Assembly (NCBI RefSeq): GCF_002812125.1
Contig: NZ_NPDQ01000002.1
Location: 310,001 to 374,000, forward strand
DNA length: 64,000 bases
Direction of reading: 5' to 3'
DNA from: Leptospira brenneri
GTDB taxonomy: Bacteria > Spirochaetota > Leptospiria > Leptospirales > Leptospiraceae
Made by a program: the position numbers and the translations under genes. Under the pieces are notes generated by a model. That model worked only from the letters and a program-made list of their open reading frames with translations, ran no database searches and was not told the DNA's origin. Every line of letters starts with the position of its first letter. The first letter of the stretch is position 1. Below are positions 27,029-37,347 of the stretch, piece by piece.

Positions 27029-27718
27029 CTACCGGATTGGTTCAATGTCCAATTCAAACTCAAAATAATCGGGATGTTGTAGGAGGACTGGTTTTGTTCC
27101 ACGAATCAGAGAGTGGCGAAGATCAACTTCAATGCTAGCATTAGGTGCAATCCATTCTGTTGAAGTTTCGAAAAAAGAACCATTTGGTACGCCACTGCAC
27201 TTACCTGAAAGTGTAAATGTTCCCTTATAATCTGATGGTTTTATGAACTGGACGTTTGTTTCTGGATTGTAGGAGTTGTTACGTTTTCCATCTTTTGGAT
27301 TCACATATAAAGTGTAATAATATGGTTTGTTGATTGTTGGTGAAGAATGGATTTTGGTGTCAGAATTTTTTGTCCAAAATTTCGTATCAAACTTCTCAGG
27401 TGATTTTTTATATAAATCTAAAAATCCATTTCTTTTTAGATTATACTCGAGGTTAGAACTATCCAAAGGAGTTTCTGATTCACATAATTGAAGGCGAATG
27501 TATTGACTTGTTTGATTTTTGAATTTTAGGGAAATATCGATAAAAACAAAATTAGCATTCATCTCAGTAGCTTTGATCCCTTTTAATGTAGTTTCGATGC
27601 CATTTTTAACCACTGGTTTGTTTGCATTTGGTTTTAATAATTCCACTCCGCTAGCACAGGAGACAAAAGTTAGGGAAGAGAAACTCAAAAGAGCTATTGT
27701 TTTTAGAATTCGATTCAT
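27029..27718 (-). CDS. Hypothetical lipoprotein
   Basis: The 229-residue product has a signal peptide and lipobox ending at C21 ('LTFVSC'). The mature part looks beta-sandwich-like ('NFVFIDISLKFKNQTSQYIRLQL', a DUF4352-like pattern of an exposed Ig-type domain). I chose ATG 27718, since the in-frame ATG at 27754 overlaps the upstream gene and puts twelve charged residues before the signal peptide. It lies 25 bases after the ankyrin lipoprotein gene, probably one operon. The function is unknown. Confidence 0.75.
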   Translation of the reverse strand: MNRILKTIALLSFSSLTFVSCASGVELLKPNANKPVVKNGIETTLKGIKATEMNANFVFIDISLKFKNQTSQYIRLQLCESETPLDSSNLEYNLKRNGFLDLYKKSPEKFDTKFWTKNSDTKIHSSPTINKPYYYTLYVNPKDGKRNNSYNPETNVQFIKPSDYKGTFTLSGKCSGVPNGSFFETSTEWIAPNASIEVDLRHSLIRGTKPVLLQHPDYFEFELDIEPIR

Positions 27719-27743
27719 AGTTGTTATATCCTTTAGTTTAATT

Positions 27744-28658
27744 TTATTGGCCAATCATATTCTCGCGATTGGCTTCACGGGCATACCATTCATAAACATT
27801 TTCTTTGGATTCTAACCATTGAAACTCAGTTAAATGGTATTCGATGATCGGCTGGCGATTTTTCAAAGGGAGTAGTGTCGGCTTGTTTTTCCAAGTTAGA
27901 ATTACCGGAACCAAATTGGATGAATGAGGTTTAAATTCATAAATTTCTCCTGTGGGAATATGTCTGTAATGAGTATAAGTTTTTGACTTCGTTTTTTCGA
28001 ATTCGTCTGGTGAGAGTTCTTTTTTCTCTTTAGCTCCTGCATCCAGTAATGCTTTTTTAATTCCTAAAAAAATAGAAGGATCGGAGTTGTTTTCAATTCG
28101 ATTCCATGAAAGGTAAGTGTTTTGTAGACCTGCACTGTACCAATGTACGTTTGCCTTGTTCTGGATTAAAAATTCTACTAAAGATAAATTTCCCGCTATA
28201 ATTGCTTGGACGAGGGGTGTTCTATAAGAAGCAGTTCGGTAATAGTTATCATAAATAATTGTTTTTCCTAGATTAATGTCTGCACCAGCTTTTAACAGTA
28301 GATTTGCGACAGGAACTGACTTTGTATAAAAAATGGCAGTTTGGCCCAGATGATGTCCTGATAATAAAGGCATGGAATCAGCCACAAAACAGGAGGGTGC
28401 TCGTAGGTTTGGGTCAGCTCCTTTGTCTAAGAGGAGTTTGACGATTTCTGGTTGGTCGGTTTCGACTGCGATCATCAGAGGACTTTTACAATCACCATCA
28501 AACTCTTCTAATGAAGATTTTGGTGTTTCAGATAAATAAGCAGTAATTTTTGAAACATCACGACTTTGAATGACAGACTGTAGACTGCTACAAGAAAGGT
28601 AAACAAATGAAAAGAGGGTCAAAACTGATAAAATTTGATTTTTTTGATTGAATCGCAT
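27744..28658 (-). CDS. Ankyrin-repeat lipoprotein
   Basis: The 304-residue product has a lipobox ending at C23 ('VYLSC'). About three ankyrin repeats follow: near 58-82 ('IVKLLLDKGADPN'), 105-130 ('ANLLLKAGADIN') and 150-175 ('LVEFLIQNKANVH'). The C-terminal 100 residues are not repeat-like. It is probably an envelope-anchored protein-binding scaffold, transcribed with the next lipoprotein gene. Its start codon lies inside a perfect hairpin (28654-28673), which may limit translation. Confidence 0.85.
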   Translation of the reverse strand: MRFNQKNQILSVLTLFSFVYLSCSSLQSVIQSRDVSKITAYLSETPKSSLEEFDGDCKSPLMIAVETDQPEIVKLLLDKGADPNLRAPSCFVADSMPLLSGHHLGQTAIFYTKSVPVANLLLKAGADINLGKTIIYDNYYRTASYRTPLVQAIIAGNLSLVEFLIQNKANVHWYSAGLQNTYLSWNRIENNSDPSIFLGIKKALLDAGAKEKKELSPDEFEKTKSKTYTHYRHIPTGEIYEFKPHSSNLVPVILTWKNKPTLLPLKNRQPIIEYHLTEFQWLESKENVYEWYAREANRENMIGQ

Positions 28659-28673
28659 ACGACCTCGTATGCG
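28654..28673 (-). promoter_or_regulatory. Palindrome enclosing the ribosome site and start codon of the ankyrin gene
   Basis: CGCATACGA and TCGTATGCG are exact inverted arms with a two-base centre. Read as mRNA, the loop side carries GAGG (Shine-Dalgarno) and the stem contains the AUG at 28658. Folding would hide both; as DNA it is also a plausible dimer operator. Confidence 0.5.
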
Positions 28674-28904
28674 TTAAAACATCATAACCTAACAATAATT
28701 ACAATCAGTTTTTGGGTGACTCATCGTATTTATTTCATATTCTTTGAGGCAGAACTCTCGTTGATTGATAGTCATAAATTATGTAGAATTTTTCAACAGA
28801 TAGTCCTCTTCCTTTATGATTTATTTTGCCAACCTCTAGTTTTACTGGAAAGAGATTCCAAAATAAATTGACACAGGGAAAACAAGGGGAGTAGATTTTT
28901 TCCA

Positions 28905-30680
28905 ATGATCAAAAATGGAACCAACCAAAACCGGAAATCTTATGGATTTATGATTTCTTACCTTCTTATCACCAATTTAGATCCATTGTTTTTTTTTCTT
29001 GGAATGTTTCTCCTTTTTGGATTAGAAAACTTTGAGGCAATTTTACGAATTTTGATATATTTGGCTCCACCGATCATTGGACTTCATGCTGTTTTATTCT
29101 ATTTTAAAAATCATAAATTCCACAAACAGATGCGACGCCCTGAGGGGATTATCTATACAGAAAAGGAATTAAGTTTCATTAGAGGTTTTTCAAAAGCTGG
29201 AGCATTGAACATTTTGTCTACCAATGTGGGTGGACCCATCTTGACAATGTTACTTGCTTATCATTATGGTTTAGTAAAAACTTATGGGGAAGTTTTCTTT
29301 TTTATCATTCAAGGTATTCTGCTTGCGATGTCTATTTCCTCCTTTTTTTATATAGTGGTAGAAAAGAAACTTTATGATGTTTATAATCGACTAAATCTAC
29401 CTCCTTTAAGTTTATTTGCAAACTTACTTTTCCCTGTATTTTCCACTTTTGTTCTCGAATATTTTGTATTTGCTTTTTATGTTTATTCTGAGTTTCGATC
29501 ACAGGTAGATCCTAAACAACTAGAATCCATTTGTATTGGACTTAGTATCTTTATTCTTTTTATGATTGCTGTTTTGTTTCTAGTTCTTTGGAAATTAACT
29601 GGCAATACTTCCGCAACCATTCGAAACGTATCATCAATGTTAAAGGCATTTGCTGATGGAGATTTACGTTCAGAGATAAAAACAGACCAAACAAAAAATG
29701 AAATTGGACTCATCTCTATTTATTTAAATGAAGCAAAAACAAAACTCAATCGATTGATCACCTCGATCACCAACCATTCCGCTCGGATTGAGGGGGAGGC
29801 AAAAAAATTGGAAGTTTTGTCTGGGGATTCTGCAGAACATTCTCAGATCCAAGCTGCTTCTTTGGAAGAGGTAGCGGCCGCTTTAGAAGAAAATGGATCC
29901 TCAATCAATGGAATTTATTCTGATGCTTTGGAACAAAAAAAGTTAACAGCTTCAACCAATGATTCCATTATACATTTATTTACTTTGTCATCTGGTTTAA
30001 AACAAGTTTCGTTACATGCAAAAGAAACAACAGATTCTGTGGAGGCAGAAGTATCAAAAAGTGCTAATTCAATTCTGACAACCATTAGATCTATAGAAGA
30101 GGTTGATAAAAACGCTATTGAAATTGGTAAGATATTGATCATCATCAAAGAAATTTCGGAACAGGTCAACTTACTTGCGTTAAATGCTTCTATTGAGGCA
30201 GCTCGGGCTGGTGATATGGGGAAAGGGTTTGCTGTAGTGGCGTCTGAAGTAGGGAAATTAGCAGAAAGAACGGCATCCTCTACAAAAACAATATCGGAAT
30301 TAATCAAACGGGTCACTGCATCTACAAAACAATCAGTAGAATCAATTCAAGAAGCGAATCAAACGTTTAAGTATCTATCGGAAAGTGTAGTTGATATTAT
30401 CGATAGTATTAACAAAGTCAATGAGGCCAATTTAGAACAAATCGCCGAAGTGGAAGAAATACGTAAACAATCAGAAAATATTGTAGATCGTTCTAGTTCA
30501 GTATCTTCTGCCACAGAAGAACAAAAAAAGGTGAATGAAGAAATGAGTGTTTCTGTTCACAATCTCGCAAATGATACTGCAAAGTTATCTTTGATGTCTG
30601 AGAAAACTGCCAAATCTTCAGCAGAATTAAATTCCTTGATTCTGGAACTGAACCGAGAGTTATCATTATTTAAACTGTAA
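28905..30680 (+). CDS. Methyl-accepting chemotaxis protein with six-TM N-terminus
   Basis: The 591-residue receptor has about six hydrophobic helices in residues 15-235 with no large periplasmic loop, then a HAMP-like linker (about 235-285) and a long signalling coiled coil. The hairpin tip '[18 protein letters not shown]' followed by '[18 protein letters not shown]' is the canonical kinase-contact region. A membrane-embedded sensor suggests it senses membrane state, redox or light-like cues rather than a periplasmic ligand. It is followed after two bases by an ABM-type monooxygenase gene. Confidence 0.92.
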   Translation: MIKNGTNQNRKSYGFMISYLLITNLDPLFFFLGMFLLFGLENFEAILRILIYLAPPIIGLHAVLFYFKNHKFHKQMRRPEGIIYTEKELSFIRGFSKAGALNILSTNVGGPILTMLLAYHYGLVKTYGEVFFFIIQGILLAMSISSFFYIVVEKKLYDVYNRLNLPPLSLFANLLFPVFSTFVLEYFVFAFYVYSEFRSQVDPKQLESICIGLSIFILFMIAVLFLVLWKLTGNTSATIRNVSSMLKAFADGDLRSEIKTDQTKNEIGLISIYLNEAKTKLNRLITSITNHSARIEGEAKKLEVLSGDSAEHSQIQAASLEEVAAALEENGSSINGIYSDALEQKKLTASTNDSIIHLFTLSSGLKQVSLHAKETTDSVEAEVSKSANSILTTIRSIEEVDKNAIEIGKILIIIKEISEQVNLLALNASIEAARAGDMGKGFAVVASEVGKLAERTASSTKTISELIKRVTASTKQSVESIQEANQTFKYLSESVVDIIDSINKVNEANLEQIAEVEEIRKQSENIVDRSSSVSSATEEQKKVNEEMSVSVHNLANDTAKLSLMSEKTAKSSAELNSLILELNRELSLFKL

Positions 30681-30682
30681 AA

Positions 30683-31000
30683 ATGATATCGGCAACATTT
30701 ATCTTTAAACAAAAAAAATCAGATTCTGAGTTTGAAACTTTGGATCGTTCTATTGAATCTTATGTAGAAAATCATTCAGAGTATCTTGGAAAAGATAGTT
30801 GGGTGAATTTAGAACAGGGAACTATGGCAGTAGTCTATTATTTTAAATCATATATTGGTTTAGAGGCTTTAAAAACTTATACCGATCATAAATCTGCAAA
30901 GTCTCAGTATTCAAAATGGTATGCGGGTTATCAGGTGATCATTGCTGAAGTTACAAAAACTTATGGTGATGGTGGAATTACACATGTGACAAATCGATAA
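30683..31000 (+). CDS. Antibiotic biosynthesis monooxygenase (ABM)-like protein
   Basis: The 105-residue product fits the dimeric alpha-beta-barrel ABM fold: an opening beta strand, a helix, 'GTMAVVYYFKS' strand, then the closing pattern 'H-x5-S-x3-WYAGYQVIIAEV-x3-YG' typical of this group. Members are cofactor-free oxygenases of quinones or haem-degrading enzymes. It is co-transcribed with the chemoreceptor (two-base gap), which suggests a shared stimulus such as a redox-active small molecule. The enzymatic role is inferred from fold only. Confidence 0.65.
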   Translation: MISATFIFKQKKSDSEFETLDRSIESYVENHSEYLGKDSWVNLEQGTMAVVYYFKSYIGLEALKTYTDHKSAKSQYSKWYAGYQVIIAEVTKTYGDGGITHVTNR

Positions 31001-31022
31001 AAAGGAATGTTTCCTAAGGATT

Positions 31023-33485
31023 TTAGTTTGAGTTTTTCATTCTGGATGTAGTGATTTCCTGATAGGTTTGAAATAAGGTTTCTATGTAAAACGGTTTTCC
31101 AATAAACCCATCCATTCCCACTTCAAAACATTTTTCTTTATGTTCATCGAGGACATGTGCCGTCACTGCAATAATGATTGTTTTGTCTGATTGGTTTTTT
31201 TCCAGTTCTCGAATTTTTTCGGTGGCTTCAAACCCATCCATCACAGGCATTTCGCAATCCATAAGAATCAAATCGTATTTATTTTTTTGAAAGAGAGAAA
31301 GTGCGACTTCACCATTTTCAGCAACATCAAATTGGATATTAAACTTTCTTAAGAGTCCACCCATAACTTTTTGATTTAGATCGTTATCTTCAACGATAAG
31401 GAATTTATGATTTGTAAAAGTAGATTCAAATAAATCTGGATTATTTTTATTGATATTAGATGGTATTTTTGTTCGGACTAATTCTTCGTTTTCAATAGGC
31501 AAAAGACACCAAAATAAACTTCCCTTTCCTAACTCACTACTAACACCAATGGTTCCTCCTAATAAAGAAACCAAACGTTCTGAAATAGAAAGCCCTAAAC
31601 CAGTTCCACCATACTTACGTGAGGTGGAAGTATCTGCTTGTGAGAATTTTTGAAAAATAGATTCAAGTTTATCTTTTGCAATTCCAATCCCGCTGTCTTT
31701 GACTTCAATTCGAATTTTATCAAGTTCTCTTTTGATATGAAGGGAAACTGAACCCTTTTCTGTAAATTTAATTGCATTGCCCAGTAAATTGAAAGTGACT
31801 TGGCGAATTCTACCTGGATCTGAATAAATATTTTTTGGTACATTCTGATCGATTTCCAGTTTTAAATCAATGGATTTCCATTTTGATTCAATCGATAACA
31901 AATCATAGACTTCTGATACTAAATGATGAAGATCAAAATTGATTTTTTCGATTTTCATCTTACCAACTTCTATTTTAGAAAAATCAAGAATATCATTGAG
32001 AATGATAAGAAGAGATTTTCCTGCTGAAGCAATCGATGTTACGAGTGATTTTTGTTCTTCATTCAAATTGGTTTTGAAAAGAATTTGAGTAAGTCCAATC
32101 ACCCCATTTAAAGGAGTTCTGATTTCATGGCTCATAGAAGCTAAAAATTCAGATTTGGCTCGGTTGGCAATTTCTGCAGAATCTTTTGCTCGTTCCAATT
32201 CTTTTTGGATTTCTTTTGTGATGCTAATGTCTGTTGAGATACCGCAAAGTGCATAAATCTCCCCATCCTGATTTCGAAGTGGAATTTTTACAGTCAGGTA
32301 GGATGTGGTTTTTCCATCGTATAAATTTTTGATGGATTCTTCTTTTCTTAAGGTGATGCCATCAAAAAGAACGGATTTATCATTTGCGATTAATACCTTT
32401 GCCGCTTCTTTATCTAAGAATTTTTCATCAGTTTGATTTAATATTTCTTCGAGTGAGTGACCAAATAAATTACAAACTTCTTTGTTTGCAAATATGTATC
32501 TGCCACTTTTATCTTTTAAATAGATACAAGCAGAAACATTGTCCAAAATTTCGCGAAGTCTATATTCGCTATCAATTAACCTTTGTTTTGTTGTCTCTCC
32601 ATCTTCATATAGCTCTTGTAATCTTTTTTGAGTGATATTCAATCGACCTAAAATGGAATTTTTTTGGTTTATAGGATGGATTTCTCCATAAAAATTTCCG
32701 TCACCTAGTAAAGAAATTTTTCGGAATGCTTCGTCTACACTACCACCGATGATTGTAGTTAAAGATCTATGTGTTAGAAATAAACTGATCGCGAAAAAAA
32801 TACCAGTGGTTATCAGTATTCCTCTTAAAAGAAAAACTATCTTTTTTGCATCTTGAATTGCTTTTGTAGTTCGTTCATTTAACTGATTGTACAGATCATT
32901 GATCGGCCTCATGATTTCTGCTTTCGCATGAAGGTAATTATCATCGTATAATAAATTAATAGCCCGATGGTTTGATCCTCTTCCCATATCCTTTTCTGTA
33001 ATGGACATGGCTTCAAATTCAATTTTAGTTAATTGGTCTGATTTGAGTTTTGATTCTGAAAGTAACTTATAATCGGATTCATGAAAATTGGCATTGCGCA
33101 TGGATTCATAAATGCTAAGGACTTCGCCTTCTTCGGAGGGTGGAGGTAATTTGTTTGCAATGACAAGATCCCAATAGGCGTAACTATAGTTTTTAGGTTT
33201 TGGACGTTTTCCATCTCGAATGTCTAAGATCATCTGGAAATATGTTTTATACTTTTCTTCTCTTTGAATGACATATAACCTAACTAAGTTTGTCAATTGG
33301 TCCGAAGATTGTCTGAGTTCATTGGCGATTTGTAAAGAATAGTATCTGTTTTCCTCTGCTTCGTCGATGTTTCTTTCACTGGCCGTATAAAACACAAAGG
33401 CAATGGCGACAAAAATAAAGAGAATGATGTTTAGAAGCAGATAGGGGAATAATTTACCTCTTTTGGTCCAAATTCTCGCCGGCAT
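31023..33485 (-). CDS. Hybrid sensor histidine kinase with PAS and receiver domains
   Basis: This 820-residue protein has TM1 near 13-33, an extracytoplasmic helical sensor (about 35-220) and TM2 near 220-245. A PAS domain (about 310-430) and a HisKA dimerisation helix with the phospho-His in 'SHEIRTPLNGV' follow. Next are HATPase_c with 'NAIKFTEKG', 'DSGIGI' and 'GTGLGLS', and a receiver domain with phospho-Asp in 'LILMDCEMPVMDG'. It autophosphorylates and passes the phosphate internally, then probably to an HPt protein that is not nearby. It is convergent with the ABM gene. The signal is unknown. Confidence 0.93.
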   Translation of the reverse strand: MPARIWTKRGKLFPYLLLNIILFIFVAIAFVFYTASERNIDEAEENRYYSLQIANELRQSSDQLTNLVRLYVIQREEKYKTYFQMILDIRDGKRPKPKNYSYAYWDLVIANKLPPPSEEGEVLSIYESMRNANFHESDYKLLSESKLKSDQLTKIEFEAMSITEKDMGRGSNHRAINLLYDDNYLHAKAEIMRPINDLYNQLNERTTKAIQDAKKIVFLLRGILITTGIFFAISLFLTHRSLTTIIGGSVDEAFRKISLLGDGNFYGEIHPINQKNSILGRLNITQKRLQELYEDGETTKQRLIDSEYRLREILDNVSACIYLKDKSGRYIFANKEVCNLFGHSLEEILNQTDEKFLDKEAAKVLIANDKSVLFDGITLRKEESIKNLYDGKTTSYLTVKIPLRNQDGEIYALCGISTDISITKEIQKELERAKDSAEIANRAKSEFLASMSHEIRTPLNGVIGLTQILFKTNLNEEQKSLVTSIASAGKSLLIILNDILDFSKIEVGKMKIEKINFDLHHLVSEVYDLLSIESKWKSIDLKLEIDQNVPKNIYSDPGRIRQVTFNLLGNAIKFTEKGSVSLHIKRELDKIRIEVKDSGIGIAKDKLESIFQKFSQADTSTSRKYGGTGLGLSISERLVSLLGGTIGVSSELGKGSLFWCLLPIENEELVRTKIPSNINKNNPDLFESTFTNHKFLIVEDNDLNQKVMGGLLRKFNIQFDVAENGEVALSLFQKNKYDLILMDCEMPVMDGFEATEKIRELEKNQSDKTIIIAVTAHVLDEHKEKCFEVGMDGFIGKPFYIETLFQTYQEITTSRMKNSN

Positions 33486-33629
33486 GGCAGAAATTTAATG
33501 ATTCGATTTTAGAGGTAAAGAATAATATTCTGATTGGCTTCGAATAAAGAATTCGATTGTTTTTAAAACAAGACCGAAGTTACTAGTAGTCCCATTTTGT
33601 TTGGGAAAAACTCGTACTGTTACTAGAGA

Positions 33630-34301
33630 TTAATTGTGTTTCCCTTCCATATAAGCTTGTAATTCTTGTTGTAGACCTTCTGGAAGGCTAAGACCCCGCG
33701 CACGAATTCTTTCGTTATACTTATTAAAAGACATTCGATGTTGGTTTGTGTTTAAATACCCTTCTAAAGCTTCCGCAGCCCAAGACATAATTTCTTTTAC
33801 AAAGTCATGGTTTTCTTCCAGTTGATCACAAAAAGGGATAAACAAAGGACGATTGACCGGCCTGCCAATATTGCGATAGAATAGTAGGCAATATAGTGTT
33901 TCATCACCGAGAACTGACTCTGTTCTAATTTTTTCTTCCACATATTTTAGGTTGATTGTATCCAAATAATCAATGTTAACTGTTTCCGGAGCCAACCTCT
34001 TCGAAACAAATTTAGAAATTTCCGTTTTGACAAAAGATAAATTTGTACAATGTGCGGGGCAACAACTCTGGTCTTTGTGAAGATCACATTCTAAGAGCAA
34101 AATGCAATCAACATCCGAAGTTGGATCCACGATACCAAAGTTAATAGATCCTAATAACTCTAAAGCCACCTCGTAACCTTTTCTTGATAATTCTTGAGTG
34201 GCAAGTCGGAAGGCTTGCATTCGTTTCAGTGCGTATTTGGTATCATAATTTCGGTATTTGTTTTTTAGGACAAGATACCTTTCGACGATGTTTTTTGACA
34301 T
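33630..34301 (-). CDS. Nucleotidyltransferase-fold protein
   Basis: A 223-residue soluble protein. Residues about 48-66 ('GSINFGIVDPTSDVDCILL') match the GS-x-G-x-D-x-D core of the polymerase-beta-type nucleotidyltransferase superfamily, with the two metal aspartates at 'SDVD'. A third acidic residue may be the D in 'VNIDYLD'. A Cys/His cluster follows the core (two Cys pairs around 'CCPAHC'), which could bind metal. The substrate (tRNA, protein or small molecule) cannot be told. It is divergent from the large TPR gene at 34474. Confidence 0.7.
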   Translation of the reverse strand: MSKNIVERYLVLKNKYRNYDTKYALKRMQAFRLATQELSRKGYEVALELLGSINFGIVDPTSDVDCILLLECDLHKDQSCCPAHCTNLSFVKTEISKFVSKRLAPETVNIDYLDTINLKYVEEKIRTESVLGDETLYCLLFYRNIGRPVNRPLFIPFCDQLEENHDFVKEIMSWAAEALEGYLNTNQHRMSFNKYNERIRARGLSLPEGLQQELQAYMEGKHN

Positions 34302-34473
34302 AGGAGATCCAGTTCTGCTGGTGAATTGCCTTACAGTGAACGCCAGTCATTCCAATTATACAACACCTTTTGGTTGTCGAAATTTGATTTTTCGCCGATA
34401 GTAAGACCAGGGAACTAAAAACAAATTGATGTATCAGGATAGGACCCCTGAAAATCTGGGGGAAGGTAATCGA

Positions 34474-36573
34474 GTGAAAAGGGAAAGTCGCCTTCTTTGG
34501 AAATTGAGACACGCTTTTCAGTCGGTGAAAAAAGTAAGTCACTTACCTTTTCGTGCGGGTTACCATGTCCTCTGCCTAACTTTTTCCTATGGTTTGATTT
34601 ATCTGGCTGTTCTGGGGAATGGGGAAGTCTGGGCAGGGGAGGAAGACCGACGAAATCCCTTATCTGGCCTTTATCTATCTCCCTTACAAGTGATCTCTAC
34701 GGAAGAAGTCCAAACCTTAGATTCAGAAAAACGAATCCCCATAGACGAAGATTCTGGGATTGCTCTTCGGGAGGAACCGAAGGCTGTCGATCCCAATGCC
34801 GCAGATGTTCCCGTGGTTCCGGGAGCGGATACCCCTGTGGAAGGCCCTGGTTTGGAAACAGGTCCGAAAAATTTAGAAACTAAGATCCGTGAGGCGGAAG
34901 GTCTTCTTAAACGTTATTATAGTCAGTTCATTGAAGAAAAAAGAATTTGGGAAGATCGAGAAAAAGGAAATGTTTATAATTCCAGAACGGAGATGAATGA
35001 CATTCGCCTTTTATTATGGCAAAGTACTCATAAAAATTCAGAAACATATATCGTAAGGGATTCGCCATTACTATATCATTTGCATATAAAACTTGCTAAG
35101 TTGTATGTTGAGTCGGAAAAATATGCCCCTGCATTACGCCATTACCTTGCCGCATTTCGATACCATCCACTAGAGATGACAGAAGAAGGATTTCGAAAAG
35201 GGGAATGGCAAAAAGAAGATATTTTGGGATATGATGCGTCTGCTGCAAAAGAACATGATCGTTTATTTAATGAATGGAAACAATCAGAAGAAAAATTAAA
35301 AAAAACAAAAGATGAGATCCATATCAAAGAGAGTAATTGGATTCGAGAAGGAAAGAGTTTATCGAGTTTGATGCCTCAGTCCAAAATTTGGAAAGAGGAT
35401 ATTCGGATTGCAGAAGAAAACCGTAAAACCACAAAACAGAAATATGATGAATCGGTAAATTTGAGATATTTATCTTATCTAGATAAAAGAAAACAAGTTG
35501 AATCAAATGATCTTTACGCATTTGCCAATGTGGTGAAAAAATTAGAAGATGATAACAAAGAACGTCTTAAAATTGTTAACAAACTTGGAACTGCCGGCAA
35601 AGGGATTTATGTATTATTCGATTACAAAAGAAACACTGATTTTTTTGCTTATGAATTAATTTTAGAAAGAGCTTATCGTGTTTGGAATGAGAACCCTTCC
35701 GTTTTGACTGATATTGCAGAACAATACAGGCAAGATGGCAGAAAAGAGAGAGCCACTGATTTTTATGAAAAAGGTTTGAATGAGCTTTTAAAAATAAAGA
35801 ATCCTTCACCAGAAGAACAAGAGAAAATCATTAAATCAAATCTTCGTTTGGCGACCATCAATGCTGATCTAAAACGGAATATCCTTGCAGGTCAATATTA
35901 TGAAAGGTTTTTCAGTTTATCCCCTGATTCGGCTGATAAAACGAGAGTTTCCTATGAAATTGGAGTTTTTTTTAGTTCGCAGATTGGTGATCCTGATCGT
36001 GCCACTCCATTTTTGGAGTATTGGCTGGAACGAAATAGTCGAGACTGGAATCCTTCTTTAGATTCAGACACCGGACTGACTGAACTTGAGTCGATCGCTT
36101 ATTATTATCTGAGCAAAAGAGATAAAAAATACAAACGTAATGAACTAGAAAAAAATAAACTCAATATCTCTTATGCGCAGTGGAAGAGATTAGATGAAAA
36201 ATTGATCCTTGCTGAAAATGATCTTAAGGAATTAATTGAGAAAAAACAAACTCTTAAAAAAGATCTTATGGTCACTACACTGGATGACATTCTTTCTCAG
36301 TATAGGTTGATGGATTTAAAAATTGAAGATCAAGAAGCAGTCATTCGTATATTAGAAACTAAAAAAAGTAAAATTCCACTTATGAAAATACTATTTAGGT
36401 TGGGAGTTCTTGCAGAGGAATCGAGGGACTTTGTTAAAGCAAAAGAATTTTATGAACGTATTATCAGTGTTGGGGGCGAAACGGAAATCAGGCTTGCTCT
36501 AAAAGAATTGGAACGAGTTAGAAAAATTTTAGAAACAGGAAATATACAACCACCAATCAGCGAGAGTATTTGA
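34474..36573 (+). CDS. Large helical/TPR envelope protein
   Basis: About 699 residues. I prefer GTG 34474, preceded by GGAAGG at eight bases; ATG 34429 is in frame but has no ribosome site. A long N-terminal basic region leads to a single hydrophobic helix (about residues 28-52) ending 'EVWAG', a signal peptide or anchor. A Pro-rich linker and then TPR-type and long coiled-coil helices follow ('ALRHYLAAFRYHPLEM', 'DFYEKGLNELLK'). It is probably a periplasmic scaffold. Its 3' end overlaps the convergent lipoprotein gene by 17 bases. Confidence 0.78.
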   Translation: MKRESRLLWKLRHAFQSVKKVSHLPFRAGYHVLCLTFSYGLIYLAVLGNGEVWAGEEDRRNPLSGLYLSPLQVISTEEVQTLDSEKRIPIDEDSGIALREEPKAVDPNAADVPVVPGADTPVEGPGLETGPKNLETKIREAEGLLKRYYSQFIEEKRIWEDREKGNVYNSRTEMNDIRLLLWQSTHKNSETYIVRDSPLLYHLHIKLAKLYVESEKYAPALRHYLAAFRYHPLEMTEEGFRKGEWQKEDILGYDASAAKEHDRLFNEWKQSEEKLKKTKDEIHIKESNWIREGKSLSSLMPQSKIWKEDIRIAEENRKTTKQKYDESVNLRYLSYLDKRKQVESNDLYAFANVVKKLEDDNKERLKIVNKLGTAGKGIYVLFDYKRNTDFFAYELILERAYRVWNENPSVLTDIAEQYRQDGRKERATDFYEKGLNELLKIKNPSPEEQEKIIKSNLRLATINADLKRNILAGQYYERFFSLSPDSADKTRVSYEIGVFFSSQIGDPDRATPFLEYWLERNSRDWNPSLDSDTGLTELESIAYYYLSKRDKKYKRNELEKNKLNISYAQWKRLDEKLILAENDLKELIEKKQTLKKDLMVTTLDDILSQYRLMDLKIEDQEAVIRILETKKSKIPLMKILFRLGVLAEESRDFVKAKEFYERIISVGGETEIRLALKELERVRKILETGNIQPPISESI

Positions 36574-37099
36574 TGATTTCGTCTGTTTGGTCACCAGCTA
36601 ATTCTTGTTCTAAGTTCTCTTGTGTGTAACCTTCATCAGGTAAAACACGAAATTTTACTTCGTCAACAGTATCACCTTCGTGAACAATTTTAATTAAATA
36701 CTCACCAGTTCTTAAAAGAGAAAATTCATCTCGAATCGCAAGAGAATCGGGTTCCACTCGTTTCTTTTTGATATCAATTTCAACGAAATCCAATTCATAA
36801 CGATTGAGTGAAATATAAAAATCTGTTTCTAAACCGGGACTTCTGGAGAACTGATATACATAGTGGATTGTGTCACTGGGAGAAAAAATAAGATCATCTC
36901 GCATCATTTTATAGTCGGTGATGGTTTGGATGTGTTTTTCCAAAATGTCCATTTCTTCCATTTGAGTGGTGGTCCAACCAAATTCACCTTTGGGAACCCC
37001 GCATTGGATGAGAGTGGCTAGGAAGAGAATGGGAAGGAGGGGACTGATACTTTTGGAAAAAATCCGAATGAAGGGACTTGGCACCGAATTCTGTCTCAT
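36557..37099 (-). CDS. Hypothetical lipoprotein at the end of the poly-gamma-glutamate operon
   Basis: The 180-residue product has a long signal peptide with lipobox ending at C33 ('TLIQC'). The mature part is beta-rich with a 'GEYLIKIVHEGDTVDEVKFRVLP' segment that looks like an Ig/carbohydrate-binding-type strand pair. It lies 53 bases downstream of the small gene at 37153, on the same strand as pgsBCW, and is probably the last gene of that operon. Its role in polymer export or anchoring is only inferred from place. Confidence 0.72.
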   Translation of the reverse strand: MRQNSVPSPFIRIFSKSISPLLPILFLATLIQCGVPKGEFGWTTTQMEEMDILEKHIQTITDYKMMRDDLIFSPSDTIHYVYQFSRSPGLETDFYISLNRYELDFVEIDIKKKRVEPDSLAIRDEFSLLRTGEYLIKIVHEGDTVDEVKFRVLPDEGYTQENLEQELAGDQTDEIIKYSR

Positions 37100-37152
37100 C
37101 TTAGTTTTATCTTCGACAAAATTCCGAATTTGCCTGTTAGGAAATCAAACCT

Positions 37153-37341
37153 TTAGTCTATAATTTTTCCGCGGTCCGAGATGTCCTTCTCCTTGGTTTT
37201 GAATTCACTGGAGTTTCCTGGATGCATTTCCCTTTGTTTGTTCCCGAATTCTTCAGCAATCTTTGCCGGTAAAATGAGGACGCGGCTCACCCAGCGCAAA
37301 ACCAAAAAAAGAAGAATCGAAAGGACTAGGATTTTTGCCAT
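37153..37341 (-). CDS. Small single-TM protein in the pgs operon
   Basis: A 62-residue protein with one N-terminal TM helix (about residues 3-25) and a charged cytoplasmic-like tail. It starts six bases after pgsW. In Bacillus the pgs operon also ends with a very small membrane protein (PgsE), but I see no clear sequence similarity and do not transfer the name. Confidence 0.7.
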   Translation of the reverse strand: MAKILVLSILLFLVLRWVSRVLILPAKIAEEFGNKQREMHPGNSSEFKTKEKDISDRGKIID

Positions 37342-37347
37342 AATGCC

